The notes below the pieces were generated by a model. That model searched no databases. It saw nothing but the letters and a program-made list of their open reading frames with translations, and was not told the DNA's origin. From contig NZ_CP102770.1 in assembly GCF_038561935.1 (NCBI RefSeq), positions 9,548,001 to 9,612,000 on the forward strand: DNA of 64,000 nt. The letters run 5' to 3'. The DNA comes from Myxococcus stipitatus (GTDB lineage: Bacteria > Myxococcota > Myxococcia > Myxococcales > Myxococcaceae). Below are positions 35,551 through 43,991 of the stretch, piece after piece. The position numbers and the translations under genes were made by a program. Every line of letters starts with the position of its first letter. The stretch's first letter is position 1.

Positions 35551-35768
35551 CTCTCAACTCCAGTGTGGACCGTGTCGGGCCTTCGAGCGCGCAGCCAACG
35601 CAACACCTGGGGCCGCAGCCACAAACGAGGACGCCCCGTGCCCAGGTCCAGGACAGGCCGAGGCATGTCCGGATAGCGGCGCAGGTAGGTGCTGACACTG
35701 TTGGCGTGGCTCAACTGCAGCAGCCCCGCCACCCCCTGAGCGTCAATCAGGTCTTCGGTCTTCACCAT
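35547..35768 (-). CDS. small helix-turn-helix protein upstream of map
   Basis: 73 residues from MVKTEDLIDAQGVAGLLQLS, with an excisionase/MerR-like helix-turn-helix at 7-40 (AQGVAGLLQLSHANSVSTYL) and a wing region RRYPDMPRPVLDLGTGRPRL. Overlaps the map start by 4 bases (ATGA). Start is not certain: an ATG 3 codons further upstream is equally possible and no good ribosome site is seen. Perhaps an autoregulator of the map transcript, or a relic of a mobile element's directionality factor. Confidence 0.6.
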   Translation of the reverse strand: MVKTEDLIDAQGVAGLLQLSHANSVSTYLRRYPDMPRPVLDLGTGRPRLWLRPQVLRWLRARRPDTVHTGVER

Positions 35769-36009
35769 GGGACACATGAGGGGCCTGTCTATACCCATAG
35801 ACACGCCACGGCGCACGGGTTCTTTCCGCATCCCTGGGTACGAGGCAAGCGGACGACCGGTGGTGGACACCTCCCGTGGGCGGCCTGGGGCTCCAGGGCC
35901 CTCCTGGGGCACGGGCGACCGGGGGCCGTCTCGGAGTGGGAGTCCCTGTCCGCGGGAGAGGGGACACCCTCGCGGGCGTCCCCTCCTTCCAACGGCCCCT
36001 CCGCGCGGG

Positions 36010-36321
36010 TCAGGCCGGCGGAGCGATACAGGCGTACTGGTAGACGACCTTGTCCTCCGCGATGCGCGAGCAGGTCTGCACGTAGCAGCCCGGGTGGTTC
36101 TTCGCGCAGTGCTCGTTCACCGCGGCCCAGTCATCGTCGCTGCACCCGGCCGCATCCAGCGACGCCCGCTGGAGCGGCGCCTGCTCGAAGGAGCTCTCCT
36201 CCTCGCAGGTGATGACCTCCACCTGCTCATCCTGCCCGAAGTCCGCGGCCGCCACGGGGCTCACCTGCATCAGCGCGAACGTGAACACCACCGCGGACAC
36301 CCATCCAGAGATTCTTCGCAT
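36010..36321 (-). CDS. small secreted protein with five cysteines
   Basis: 103 residues. A signal peptide (VSAVVFTFALMQVSPVAA) leads to a short acidic mature domain with five cysteines (EVITCEEES, AAGCSDDDW, NEHCAKNHPGCYVQTCSRIA gives three, and YACIAPPA a further one). The repeated acidic-Cys layout suggests disulfides. No family recognised. It stands alone, between the map operon and a GNAT gene. Confidence 0.7.
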   Translation of the reverse strand: MRRISGWVSAVVFTFALMQVSPVAAADFGQDEQVEVITCEEESSFEQAPLQRASLDAAGCSDDDWAAVNEHCAKNHPGCYVQTCSRIAEDKVVYQYACIAPPA

Positions 36322-36445
36322 GTGCTCCCCCAGTTCCAGGTTGTGACATGCTCCATACTAAGGGTCGGTCTGACACGAACCCCGCGCGGGCGAAGCGGGC
36401 GGGCTGATTCATGTTTCAGTTTGCATGACAAGCATCGGCCCCTGC

Positions 36446-36979
36446 TCAAGGGTCGATGGAGAGGTACCAGAACAACGCCGTCTCCGACCGAGCCTGGGTC
36501 GGGATGGCGGTGTAGAGGTAGCGGTCGAAGCCTCCCAGCTTGAACCCATATCTCTCATAGAAGCGGCATGCCGGAACGTTGTTGGACTGCGTCTCGAGGC
36601 GGACACTCGGCAGGCCTTGTTCCTTCGCCCAGCGAACGGCTTCGTCCATCAGCGCTCGCGCGATGCCCCTTCGACGGTGGGCGCGGTCGATGGCGACATC
36701 TTCAATCTGAGCACAGTGATTCCAGGCGCGAGACACCACGATATAGCCAGCCACCCGGGAGTCTTCTCCTCGGACCACGGCGACCATGGACGTGTCTGGG
36801 TTCGAGGCATCGACGTGCGCTTCATCCCATGAATAGCGCTTGGTGTATCGAGTGACGGGGACCACCCGCGACAACGTAGGCCCGTCGAACGGAGCCACGG
36901 CCTCTTCGTCCACATCGAACGAGAAGTCCGTGCCGTGCAACTCCGTCCCAGTCAGCGTCTTCACGCGTTCAATCCGCAT
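36446..36979 (-). CDS. GNAT acetyltransferase resembling streptothricin acetyltransferases
   Basis: 177 residues. The GNAT motif A reads IEDVAIDRAHRRRGIARALM, with the acetyl-CoA loop RRRGIA. The whole second half follows Sat/Nat4 streptothricin acetyltransferases closely as I remember them: WNHCAQIEDVA, WAKEQGLPSVRLETQSNNVP, ACRFYERYGFKLGG, and the ending ALFWYLSI. Those enzymes acetylate the beta-lysine tail of streptothricin and inactivate it. Whether this one does so is untested. Cytoplasmic, single gene, 45 bases from the unknown gene at 37025. Confidence 0.8.
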   Translation of the reverse strand: MRIERVKTLTGTELHGTDFSFDVDEEAVAPFDGPTLSRVVPVTRYTKRYSWDEAHVDASNPDTSMVAVVRGEDSRVAGYIVVSRAWNHCAQIEDVAIDRAHRRRGIARALMDEAVRWAKEQGLPSVRLETQSNNVPACRFYERYGFKLGGFDRYLYTAIPTQARSETALFWYLSIDP

Positions 36980-37024
36980 GGACCGGACGTAGCAGGCGGA
37001 CTCGTCACCACCAAGCGAGGGCGT

Positions 37025-37651
37025 TCACGTCATCACCTCGCGGCCGCGAGAGAAGACGAGGCCCTCCTTCCTGACCGCGCCAATGCACAGGAAGTCGCCT
37101 GAATCGAAGCCCACGAGGAGGACTCGCTGAACAGCCTCCCCGAGGAGCCGCGACCCCATGAGCCGAGCGACATGCCGGACCGCGAGCGCGGCGTACGCCA
37201 ACGCCAGCGCGTACTCGGCATCGTTCCCGAGGCCATCATCCCTCCCATAGGCAATCTGGTAGATGGCTTCGAGGACGGAGGACGCCGCGTCGGGTGTGTC
37301 ACGGCCCCATCGCTCGCGGAACAGCCAGTCGAGCGCGGTCCCGTCATAGGTGGCCCCGATGAGATGGAGGTCCGCTGTCACACGGTCCTTCACCATCGGA
37401 TTGAAGAGCCCGAACCAGAGCCCCGTGACAGACGCAGGCGGCGGCGATGTCCGCAGGAGGGTTTCGAGCCACGCCTGGAGATGCCGGAGGTCTCCCTCCA
37501 CATCCAATGCCTCCAAGGCAGCCCAGTCCGGATGAGGGCGCGCTGGCGCGCAGAACCGGATGATGCGCTGAAACGCATCCGAGACCGAGAGGTCCGACTT
37601 CACGACCCGCTCGAGCTCCCGAAAGAACTCAGCGGCATTGTAGGAGGTCAT
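37025..37651 (-). CDS. unrecognised helical protein
   Basis: 208 residues, no signal peptide. It opens MTSYNAAEFFRELERVVKSD and is mainly helical, with a last strand pair VLLVGFDSGDFLCIGAVRKE. Size, composition and position next to accessory genes would fit a small immunity or antidote protein, but no motif supports that. Same strand as the GNAT gene 45 bases downstream, so the two could be one transcript. Confidence 0.6.
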   Translation of the reverse strand: MTSYNAAEFFRELERVVKSDLSVSDAFQRIIRFCAPARPHPDWAALEALDVEGDLRHLQAWLETLLRTSPPPASVTGLWFGLFNPMVKDRVTADLHLIGATYDGTALDWLFRERWGRDTPDAASSVLEAIYQIAYGRDDGLGNDAEYALALAYAALAVRHVARLMGSRLLGEAVQRVLLVGFDSGDFLCIGAVRKEGLVFSRGREVMT

Positions 37652-37750
37652 CGGAGCAATTCCATGAGCGCTCGCACCCTCTTGAGTCCAGAGGCGTTCC
37701 TCCAGAGGACCTCAGACATCCCCTCCCCACCCAGCACAGGACATGTCACG

Positions 37751-38005
37751 TCACCCACCCAGCGCCGCACACGTCACGCAGTAGCGCGCCTCCGGGACGG
37801 CGCGCAGGCGGTTGCGCCCCATCGCCCCGCCACAGCGCTCACAGCGGCCGAACAACCCCATCGCGATTCGCGCGAGCGCCGCGTCTATCTCCAGCAGCTC
37901 CCGCTCCTCTCCCTCGGCCTCCAGCGAAGGCTTCGTCCGCGCCCTCCTCAGGCGCTCGCCACGCTGCACCAGGGCGTCCCGCGCCTCACGAGCCAGACTG
38001 TCCAT
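37751..38005 (-). CDS. TraR/DksA-type zinc-finger protein
   Basis: 84 residues. A short helical hairpin is followed by the zinc finger CERCGGAMGRNRLRAVPEAR and YCVTCAALGG, giving the Cys4 pattern CxxC-x17-CxxC of the DksA C-terminal domain. DksA/TraR proteins enter the RNA polymerase secondary channel and modify initiation. This protein is as short as TraR. GGAGGCGAGG precedes the ATG at 38005, which excludes the longer frame. Confidence 0.88.
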   Translation of the reverse strand: MDSLAREARDALVQRGERLRRARTKPSLEAEGEERELLEIDAALARIAMGLFGRCERCGGAMGRNRLRAVPEARYCVTCAALGG

Positions 38006-38201
38006 CCTCGCCTCCTGCGACTCCCTCTTTTGTAGGGTGAGGGCCCGGAAGTTCAGGAACCGTGCCGCACGCCGCCCAAGCCCAGCGCCCTGAATCCACC
38101 GCAAGCCTTGCGCGGGCCCCCAGCCCCTCCGCAGCTCTTGCGGCGCCCCGCGTGAAAACACCAGGGCCCACGAGGACGCTCACCCCCATGAGCCCTGGCC
38201 G

Positions 38202-38447
38202 TCACCGCGTCGGGGGCTCGTACGCCCGCCCCCCGAAGAAGGGCTGGGCCATGATGGCCCTCGCGAGCTTGTCGCTGAAGGCATGCCCGTCCCGGGCGAA
38301 GTCCTCCGCCTCCCGCTCCGTGAGCCGCACCCGCACCGCATCCATCGCGATGCCCCCCACGACAACCTCGATGACCAGCGCACCGCTCGCCTCGCGCAAC
38401 ACGCGGTAGAGCAGCGGGCTCTGGTAGACGACCTCCTCACCGCTCAT
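38202..38447 (-). CDS. small conserved-looking protein of unknown function
   Basis: 81 residues, cytoplasmic. Alternating strands (VYQSPLLYRVLREASGALVI) then a helix with REAEDFARDGHAFSDKLARA. No recognised motif. It lies 33 bases downstream of the lipoprotein gene at 38481 on the same strand and may be translated from that transcript. Confidence 0.55.
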   Translation of the reverse strand: MSGEEVVYQSPLLYRVLREASGALVIEVVVGGIAMDAVRVRLTEREAEDFARDGHAFSDKLARAIMAQPFFGGRAYEPPTR

Positions 38448-38480
38448 GACGCCTCCCGCGTGGAGCCAAGGACAGACACG

Positions 38481-39098
38481 TCACGGAATCTCGGCCACCG
38501 TCGCCTGGGCCACCGGCGCGTTGATGACCATGATTTCCGGCACGCCCCCCGACGTGTAGCCACCGAACTTGAAGCAGTCCGTGTCCTGCTCGCTCTGGCA
38601 CTTCCACACGCCCGGGTCGCTGTCCACCGGCAGACGCGCGCACGAACCCGAGGCCTTCAGGTCCAGCGTCATCATCCGCAGCGGCCCCTCGAAGTTCTTC
38701 GCCGGCAGCCCCAGCGCCTGCCCCAGCACCGCCGGGTCATGCGTCGCGCCCGTCATCGACTTCTTCACCGCCTCGTGGATGACCGCCGACGGTGCCGCGA
38801 ACAGGAAACAGCCGTTGTCGTCACAGCGGCCAAAGTTCTTCGCGCCCGACTGCACCACGAACGTCTGGTACGGGCCTTCCTTCATCAGCCACGACACCGA
38901 GCCGTCCGGGAAGTTCTTCGCCAGGTGCTGCTCGATGCTCCACGGCGCGGCCCGCTGGTCCGCCTCCTTGGAAATCTCCTGCTGCTTCGCATCACACGCC
39001 TGCGCCACCGGCTCCGGCGTGACAGGGGCCTGCGCATGCTTGCAGCCCACCACGAACAGCGCACTGACCAGCAGGGCTCGGACCATCCAGGACATCAT
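38481..39098 (-). CDS. lipoprotein of unknown function
   Basis: 205 residues. MMSWMVRALLVSALFVVGC is a lipoprotein signal with Cys19. The mature chain includes seven further cysteines (for example GRCDDNGCFLF and WKCQSEQDTDCFKFGG), likely disulfide-bonded. Otherwise unrecognised. GAGG lies 4 bases before the ATG at 39098. Predicted periplasmic or outer-membrane attached. Confidence 0.75.
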   Translation of the reverse strand: MMSWMVRALLVSALFVVGCKHAQAPVTPEPVAQACDAKQQEISKEADQRAAPWSIEQHLAKNFPDGSVSWLMKEGPYQTFVVQSGAKNFGRCDDNGCFLFAAPSAVIHEAVKKSMTGATHDPAVLGQALGLPAKNFEGPLRMMTLDLKASGSCARLPVDSDPGVWKCQSEQDTDCFKFGGYTSGGVPEIMVINAPVAQATVAEIP

Positions 39099-39271
39099 CG
39101 ACCTCGGTTCAAGGGTTGAAGGGGCGCGCACACTAGTCCAGGAGAGCACGATTTCGACCCCTCAAAGTCAATGCGAGACAGGCACCCCCATCCGCCCAGG
39201 TGCGGGACAGTCGACGCGCCCGCACAGAGGCATCGACTTTTGCCTCGGGACGGGGCAAGCCAGGACTCCCT

Positions 39272-40771
39272 ATGCGCTCGCAACTCTCTGGTCCCCCGCC
39301 CGAGCGGGGCCTGTTCTGCAACCGCACCCTCAACCTGCGCGCCATCAAGGCCGTGGGCTACGACATGGACTACACGCTCATCCACTACCGGGTGGAAGCG
39401 TGGGAGCGCCGCGCCTACGAGCACATCCGCGACCGGCTCGTCGCCCAGGGCTGGCCCGTGGGCGACCTCCAGTTCGACCCGGCGCTCGCCATCCGCGGCC
39501 TCATCATCGACACCGAGAAGGGCAACCTGCTCAAGGCCAACCGCTTCGGCTTCGTGAAGAAGGCCCTCCATGGCACGCGCGCCATGGACTTCATCACCCA
39601 GCGCGACGAGTACTCCCACGTCGTCATCGACCTGCACGAGCGCCGGTGGGTGTTCCTCAACACGCTGTTCTCGCTGTCCGAGGCGTGCCTCTACGCGCAG
39701 CTGGTGGACCGGCTGGACGCGGGCGTGCTCCCGGGCCCCATGGGCTACGCGGACCTCTACGAGCACGTGCGCAAGAACCTGGACGCCACGCACATGCAGG
39801 GCCAGCTCAAGGCGGAGATCATCGCCGACCCGGAGCGCTACGTGCTGGACGACCCGGAGACGCCGCTGGCGCTCCTGGACCAGCGCAACGCGGGCAAGAA
39901 GCTCCTGCTCATCACCAACAGCGAGTGGGCCTACACCGAGCCCATGATGCACTTCGCCTTCGACAAGCACCTGCCCCAGGGCATGACGTGGCGGCAGCTG
40001 TTCGACGTGGTGATTGTCTCCGCGCGCAAGCCCGAGTTCTTCACCACGCGCTCCGCCCTCTTCGAGGTCGTGGAGACCAACGGCGAGGCGCTCCTGCGTC
40101 CGCACTCCGGCCCCTTCAAGGCGGGCACGCCCTACTTCGGCGGCAGCGCGGTGGAGCTGGAGCGCCACCTGGGCTTGAGCGGCGACGAGATTCTCTACGT
40201 CGGCGACCACATGTTCGGCGACGTGCACGTGTCCAAGAGCGAGCTGCGGTGGCGCACCGCGCTCATCCTCCGCGAGCTGGAGGACGAGGTGCGCGCCATC
40301 GCGTCCTTCCGCCCCACCGAGGCCCGGCTCGCCGAGCGCATGGTGCTCAAGGAGCGCATGGAGTGGGAGAGCTGCCAGCTCCGGCTGGAGCTCCAGCGGC
40401 GCCGCGCGGACTACGGGCCTCGCTCCGACACGCCTCCGGAGGCGGAGCTGGTGAGCCGGCTGGGCGAGCTGCGTGAGTCCCTGGAGGCGCTGGACGCGGA
40501 GCTGGCCCCCATGGCCCGCGCCGCCACCGAGCTGTCCAATCCCATCTGGGGCCTGCTCACCCGCGCCGGCAACGACAAGAGCCACCTGGCGCGCCAGGTG
40601 GAGCGCTACGCGGACATCTACACGTCCCGCGTGTCCAACTTCCTGTTCGCCACGCCCTTCGTCTACCTGAGAAGCCCGCGCGGCAGCCTCCCGCACGACC
40701 CCAGCCTGCCAGGCGGCACCCCCGTCTTCCCCGCCGCCGACGGTGGTGGCGGCATGGCGGACGCCGAGTAA
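39272..40771 (+). CDS. HAD-IG family 5'-nucleotidase
   Basis: 499 residues. The haloacid dehalogenase motif I is GYDMDYTLIHY with nucleophile Asp31 and acid Asp33, as in the cytosolic 5'-nucleotidase II (cN-II)-like HAD-IG family; motif II is LLLITNSEWAYTEPMM, and motif IV ILYVGDHMFGDVHVSK. Members dephosphorylate purine nucleoside monophosphates such as IMP and GMP. The ATG at 39272 matches the family N-terminus (FCNRTLNLRAIKAVGYDMDY region); the longer frame has no support. Cytoplasmic, single gene. Confidence 0.92.
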   Translation: MRSQLSGPPPERGLFCNRTLNLRAIKAVGYDMDYTLIHYRVEAWERRAYEHIRDRLVAQGWPVGDLQFDPALAIRGLIIDTEKGNLLKANRFGFVKKALHGTRAMDFITQRDEYSHVVIDLHERRWVFLNTLFSLSEACLYAQLVDRLDAGVLPGPMGYADLYEHVRKNLDATHMQGQLKAEIIADPERYVLDDPETPLALLDQRNAGKKLLLITNSEWAYTEPMMHFAFDKHLPQGMTWRQLFDVVIVSARKPEFFTTRSALFEVVETNGEALLRPHSGPFKAGTPYFGGSAVELERHLGLSGDEILYVGDHMFGDVHVSKSELRWRTALILRELEDEVRAIASFRPTEARLAERMVLKERMEWESCQLRLELQRRRADYGPRSDTPPEAELVSRLGELRESLEALDAELAPMARAATELSNPIWGLLTRAGNDKSHLARQVERYADIYTSRVSNFLFATPFVYLRSPRGSLPHDPSLPGGTPVFPAADGGGGMADAE

Positions 40772-40861
40772 CCGGAGCACCCCCCGCCTGCCCGCACGCC
40801 TGGGGCAACCTCCCAGGTGCGCGGATTTACTGGCTTTCTGTTCAGTATGGACTGATCGCGA

Positions 40862-40878
40862 GGGGAAGGGCCTTCCCC
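40862..40878. promoter_or_regulatory. 17-bp palindrome in an intergenic region
   Basis: GGGGAAGG-G-CCTTCCCC is a perfect palindrome around one central base. It lies about 105 bases before the next gene. With no loop it is more like an operator than a terminator. The factor is unknown. Confidence 0.3.
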
Positions 40879-40985
40879 CTCGAACAGGCGTGTCAGACCC
40901 CTCCGCTAAGAGTTGTCGGGTGAGCCAATCAACCCTGAACAGCTCTTCATCGCGCGTGCTCGAGCAGCGAAACCTGCTCGGGGGG

Positions 40986-41387
40986 ATGGACCTCATGCCT
41001 GTGCTCGGCCGGGGAGGGCGCAAGCGCGCTCGCAAGTTCCATGTCGCCTCGGAGAAGCGGGTGGGGTTCGCCGCCGCCCTCGCGCTGGTGGTCCAGCATG
41101 GCCGCCAGCAGGCGAAGGAGACGGGCGTCACGTCGCTGAGCCGCTGCCCTCGCTGCAACCACGTGGGCCTGACGGAGGCGGACTTCGGCTATCGCATCAT
41201 GAAGGGCGAGCGTCGTCCCCAGTCCTGGTGCCGCGGCTGCCGGGGCCAGCACCTGGAGGCCAGTGAGCAGCCGTCCCAGACGACGACCACCACCAGCGCT
41301 TCACACAGCGCGGACGGCTGGCTGTTCCCGCCCGAGACGACGAGCAGCACGCGGCCTCCGCGTCGCGGCAAGCGCTCGTCGACGTAG
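40986..41387 (+). CDS. zinc-ribbon-like basic protein
   Basis: 133 residues from MDLMPVLGRGGRKRARKF. A basic N-terminal half is followed by a zinc ribbon-like pair, CPRCNHVGL and CRGCRGQHLE, giving CxxC-x29-CxxC spacing, and a Ser/Thr-rich disordered tail. Probably nucleic-acid or ribosome associated. Start is uncertain: a second ATG three codons in is as likely. Family unrecognised. Confidence 0.6.
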   Translation: MDLMPVLGRGGRKRARKFHVASEKRVGFAAALALVVQHGRQQAKETGVTSLSRCPRCNHVGLTEADFGYRIMKGERRPQSWCRGCRGQHLEASEQPSQTTTTTSASHSADGWLFPPETTSSTRPPRRGKRSST

Positions 41388-41584
41388 CCCAGAGAGTCTT
41401 TGAAGCCTTCCGCCGAGGGCAGCGGGCCCCAGGCTCCGGGTTGGACCCGTGGCCGGGCCCTCTCCCTCGGGGGAGCGTGAGGCGGCCGGGCGACCTTCGG
41501 GCACGGCGCGCGGCCCCCGCTCCCATCCCTGGAGGGGGTTGGAAAAGCCAGGGCCGTCCTTACCTCACCTGGGAAGGAGGCATC

Positions 41585-41884
41585 ATGGCGGTCCGGACGA
41601 GAATGGCGGGAGTGAAGAACAAGCGGCGTGTGGCCTCGGCGGATGAGGCCCAGGCCAATGTGCAGGCCAGTCACGGACGAAAGACCCTGCCTCGGGACGA
41701 AGCAGCCGCGCTGCGCCGCAGGCAGGCCCTGTCGCGCGTGACGCTCGGCCCCGCGGCGCAGGAGCATGAACCCAAGAGCGGCCGGCGGCGCACCTCGTTG
41801 AACGGGCGCAAGAAGGCCCCCAGCGCCATGGCCATCAAGCACCGCGGAGGCCCGCGCAATCGCTCACGCCTCCACGGAGGCTGA
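41585..41884 (+). CDS. small very basic protein
   Basis: 99 residues, about a quarter Lys plus Arg, no cysteine and no membrane segment (VRTRMAGVKNKRRVASADEA ... RRRTSLNGRKKAPSAMAIKH). It looks like a nucleic-acid-coating protein. AAGGAGG 5 bases before the ATG confirms the start and shows that the gene is real. Unrecognised family. Confidence 0.7.
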   Translation: MAVRTRMAGVKNKRRVASADEAQANVQASHGRKTLPRDEAAALRRRQALSRVTLGPAAQEHEPKSGRRRTSLNGRKKAPSAMAIKHRGGPRNRSRLHGG

Positions 41885-41908
41885 CGTCCTGCCCGCCCGC
41901 GTCCGTCG

Positions 41909-42616
41909 TCAGCTCGCCGTGCGCGGGCGGCGGATGCGGGCGACGAGCGCCTCGTAGGCCACGTACGACAGCGGCACCAGCAGGCCGAAGAAGACGGTGA
42001 GGCTGGTGAGGTACGGGAAGGCCAGGGGCTCACGCAGGTGGGCCCCGATGGAGGTGAAGAGCGTCGAGGGGTGGGTGAGGACATTCCAGCTGTTCCAGCG
42101 CTCCACCCGGCCCAGGTAGATGCCGTAGCCACACAGCACGGAGGTGACGCCGACGAAGGCCCACGCGGTGCGGCGGCCCCAGCGCTCCTCCAGCCATTGC
42201 TTCCACACCTCCAGGGACAAGAGGCCCAGGAGCCAGCCGGTGGCGACGAAGAGGGTCATGAGCGCCACGTCGAACCAGATGGGCACCACGGGCCGCTGGT
42301 GCACGTGGATGAAGTCCGTGAGGAGGTAGGGCGCGTTGGGGAACAGCGCCAGCCAGGCCAGGGCCATGGGCGCGAGCACCCGGAGGCCGTGGCCCCTGAG
42401 CATGAGGACCCGCGCCGCGAGGGCGATGACGTAGGGGGCCCAGGCCAGGACCAGGTTCCACACGAGGAACGCGTAGCTGGCGCTCTGACTCCAGTCGAGG
42501 CGGTAGGACACCATGCCCACGCCGATGGCGCTGCTGAGGGCCGCGGGCCACAGGCCGTGACGGCGCAACATGGACAAGAAGGACTCAGGAGTGGGCATGG
42601 CGAGGGGTGCGGTCAT
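41909..42616 (-). CDS. DUF1361 membrane protein
   Basis: 235 residues with six or seven hydrophobic helices. The family marks are ALFPNAPYLLTDFIHVHQRP with the preceding strand, then VPIWFDVAL, YGIYLGRVERWNSWNVLTHP. These are characteristic of DUF1361, an integral membrane family of unknown function. The ATG at 42616 is one of two possible starts; the longer form adds only ten basic residues. Confidence 0.9.
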   Translation of the reverse strand: MTAPLAMPTPESFLSMLRRHGLWPAALSSAIGVGMVSYRLDWSQSASYAFLVWNLVLAWAPYVIALAARVLMLRGHGLRVLAPMALAWLALFPNAPYLLTDFIHVHQRPVVPIWFDVALMTLFVATGWLLGLLSLEVWKQWLEERWGRRTAWAFVGVTSVLCGYGIYLGRVERWNSWNVLTHPSTLFTSIGAHLREPLAFPYLTSLTVFFGLLVPLSYVAYEALVARIRRPRTAS

Positions 42617-42781
42617 GAGGCCGCGTGCCCGTGGCCTCGTGACCACGGTGGAAGGAGTTCTGGAAGTCGGACGGAGAGCAGAGCAAGGCGCGGGCCAGGG
42701 ACGCGCGCCATGGTAGGCGGGGATGCTCGTGCACCTGGGGTACTCGCGGACTCGAGAGACGCGGCTCGAGGCCTGAGGGAC

Positions 42782-43918
42782 TCAGGACCGAGGGAATCCC
42801 AGCAGGCCGAGCAGTCGGGCTTCCACGTCCGGATGACTCTCGAGGGCCAGCTTCATCCAGTCCCTGACGAGCTTCGAGATGTCGCCGCGGGCCTCAGGGG
42901 TATCCAGCGGGTGAAACATCGGGCCACGCCAGACGATGGAGCAGGAACGGAGGCTCATCACCACCGTGAGCCGCTCGGACAGCGCCGTGTTCGAGAATGC
43001 GCGACTCACAGGAGGCAGCCCGAGGGCCTTCCTCCTGTCGCGCAGGACCGTGCGCAGTCCTCGGAAGAGCCCCTCATGGTGCGTGCCACCTCGGGGGCTG
43101 GACTCGAAGTTGGCCCAGGAGAGGATGCTCGCGCCGGCGGGGTCCTCGACCCACTGAAGCGCGAGGTCGACCTCGGTCTCCCTGATACGTCCATTGAAGA
43201 CCCACGGCTCGTGCAGCGGCCGGGAGGACGCGGCGCGCTCCGCGCACAGGTCCCCGAGTCCGTGCTCGCGACGGAAGGAGACCTCTGTCCCCGAGACCTC
43301 GTCACGCAGACGCCAGGTGGCCGAGGGTGCCAGGGCGGAGAGTGCTGACAGGCGTTCCGTCAGCCCGGTCCAGGAGAACTCCTGGGGCCCGTCGAAGATG
43401 GACGGGTCCGGGGTCAAGGTGATGCGCAGCCCGGAGCCCGAGGACGGAGGAGCGTGGTCGGGCGAGGCGTCGCCGAGCGACTCCACGGGGAGCCCTTCGC
43501 GAAAGGTCCGCCGCCAGGTCTGCTCGCCAGACCAGGCGATGACTTCCAGGGAAGAGGAGAGCGCGTTGACCAACCCCAGGTCGATGCAGGGAGTCTGAAG
43601 GAAGAGACCGTGAGGCATCCTCGGGGGCGGCCCTCCCGCGATGTCGACGTTCACGAACGTGAGCCAGGACTCCAGCTCCGCGAAGGGCGGCACGCCCGCG
43701 GGCGTGGGCCAAGGCAAGCCGTCGAAGACAACGGAGCAGGCACCGTCCGATGAAAGCGCGGCCGAGACCTCCCGCAGCCTGGAGTCCCTCGCGCCCATGA
43801 CACCCAACATGAACAGGGACTCGACGAGCCGGGATTTGCCCGACACCGTCGTGTCGCCGATGTACATCGCCGGCCGCCGGCGGATGGACCGGCGAAACCC
43901 GTCTGAGGTGAAGAGCAC
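42782..43918 (-). CDS. GyrB/ParE-like protein, ATPase residues lost, no TOPRIM domain
   Basis: 378 residues from a GTG. The chain follows the N-terminal half of DNA gyrase B: RRRPAMYIGDTTVSGKSRLV equals 'vRkRPgMYIGdt', GLVNALSSSLEVIAWSGEQT equals the 'vsVVNALS..l' block, TWRRTFREGLP follows, then ALQWVEDPAGASILSWANFE and RGGTHHEGLFRGLRTVLRDR, equal to 'EGGTHleGF..aLtr'. But the ATP-site Glu/Asn (E-x-x-DN) and the DNGRGIP loop are gone (DGLPWPTPAGVP), and the QTK loop is replaced. It stops before TOPRIM. So it should not hydrolyse ATP or cleave DNA. Start is uncertain (GTG 43918 or ATG 43867). It follows the protease gene by 73 bp. Confidence 0.8.
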   Translation of the reverse strand: MLFTSDGFRRSIRRRPAMYIGDTTVSGKSRLVESLFMLGVMGARDSRLREVSAALSSDGACSVVFDGLPWPTPAGVPPFAELESWLTFVNVDIAGGPPPRMPHGLFLQTPCIDLGLVNALSSSLEVIAWSGEQTWRRTFREGLPVESLGDASPDHAPPSSGSGLRITLTPDPSIFDGPQEFSWTGLTERLSALSALAPSATWRLRDEVSGTEVSFRREHGLGDLCAERAASSRPLHEPWVFNGRIRETEVDLALQWVEDPAGASILSWANFESSPRGGTHHEGLFRGLRTVLRDRRKALGLPPVSRAFSNTALSERLTVVMSLRSCSIVWRGPMFHPLDTPEARGDISKLVRDWMKLALESHPDVEARLLGLLGFPRS

Positions 43919-43991
43919 TCCTGGACAATACCAGACAGCGCGCCGGGACTCGGCGGAATGTGACGCCAGGATTTGAGTCGACCGGATGAGG

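Noticed and set aside
39095-41158. 687-residue leftward open frame opposite the nucleotidase gene
   Set aside because: Antisense of a clear HAD nucleotidase; Leu/His/Val/Arg-rich without motifs.
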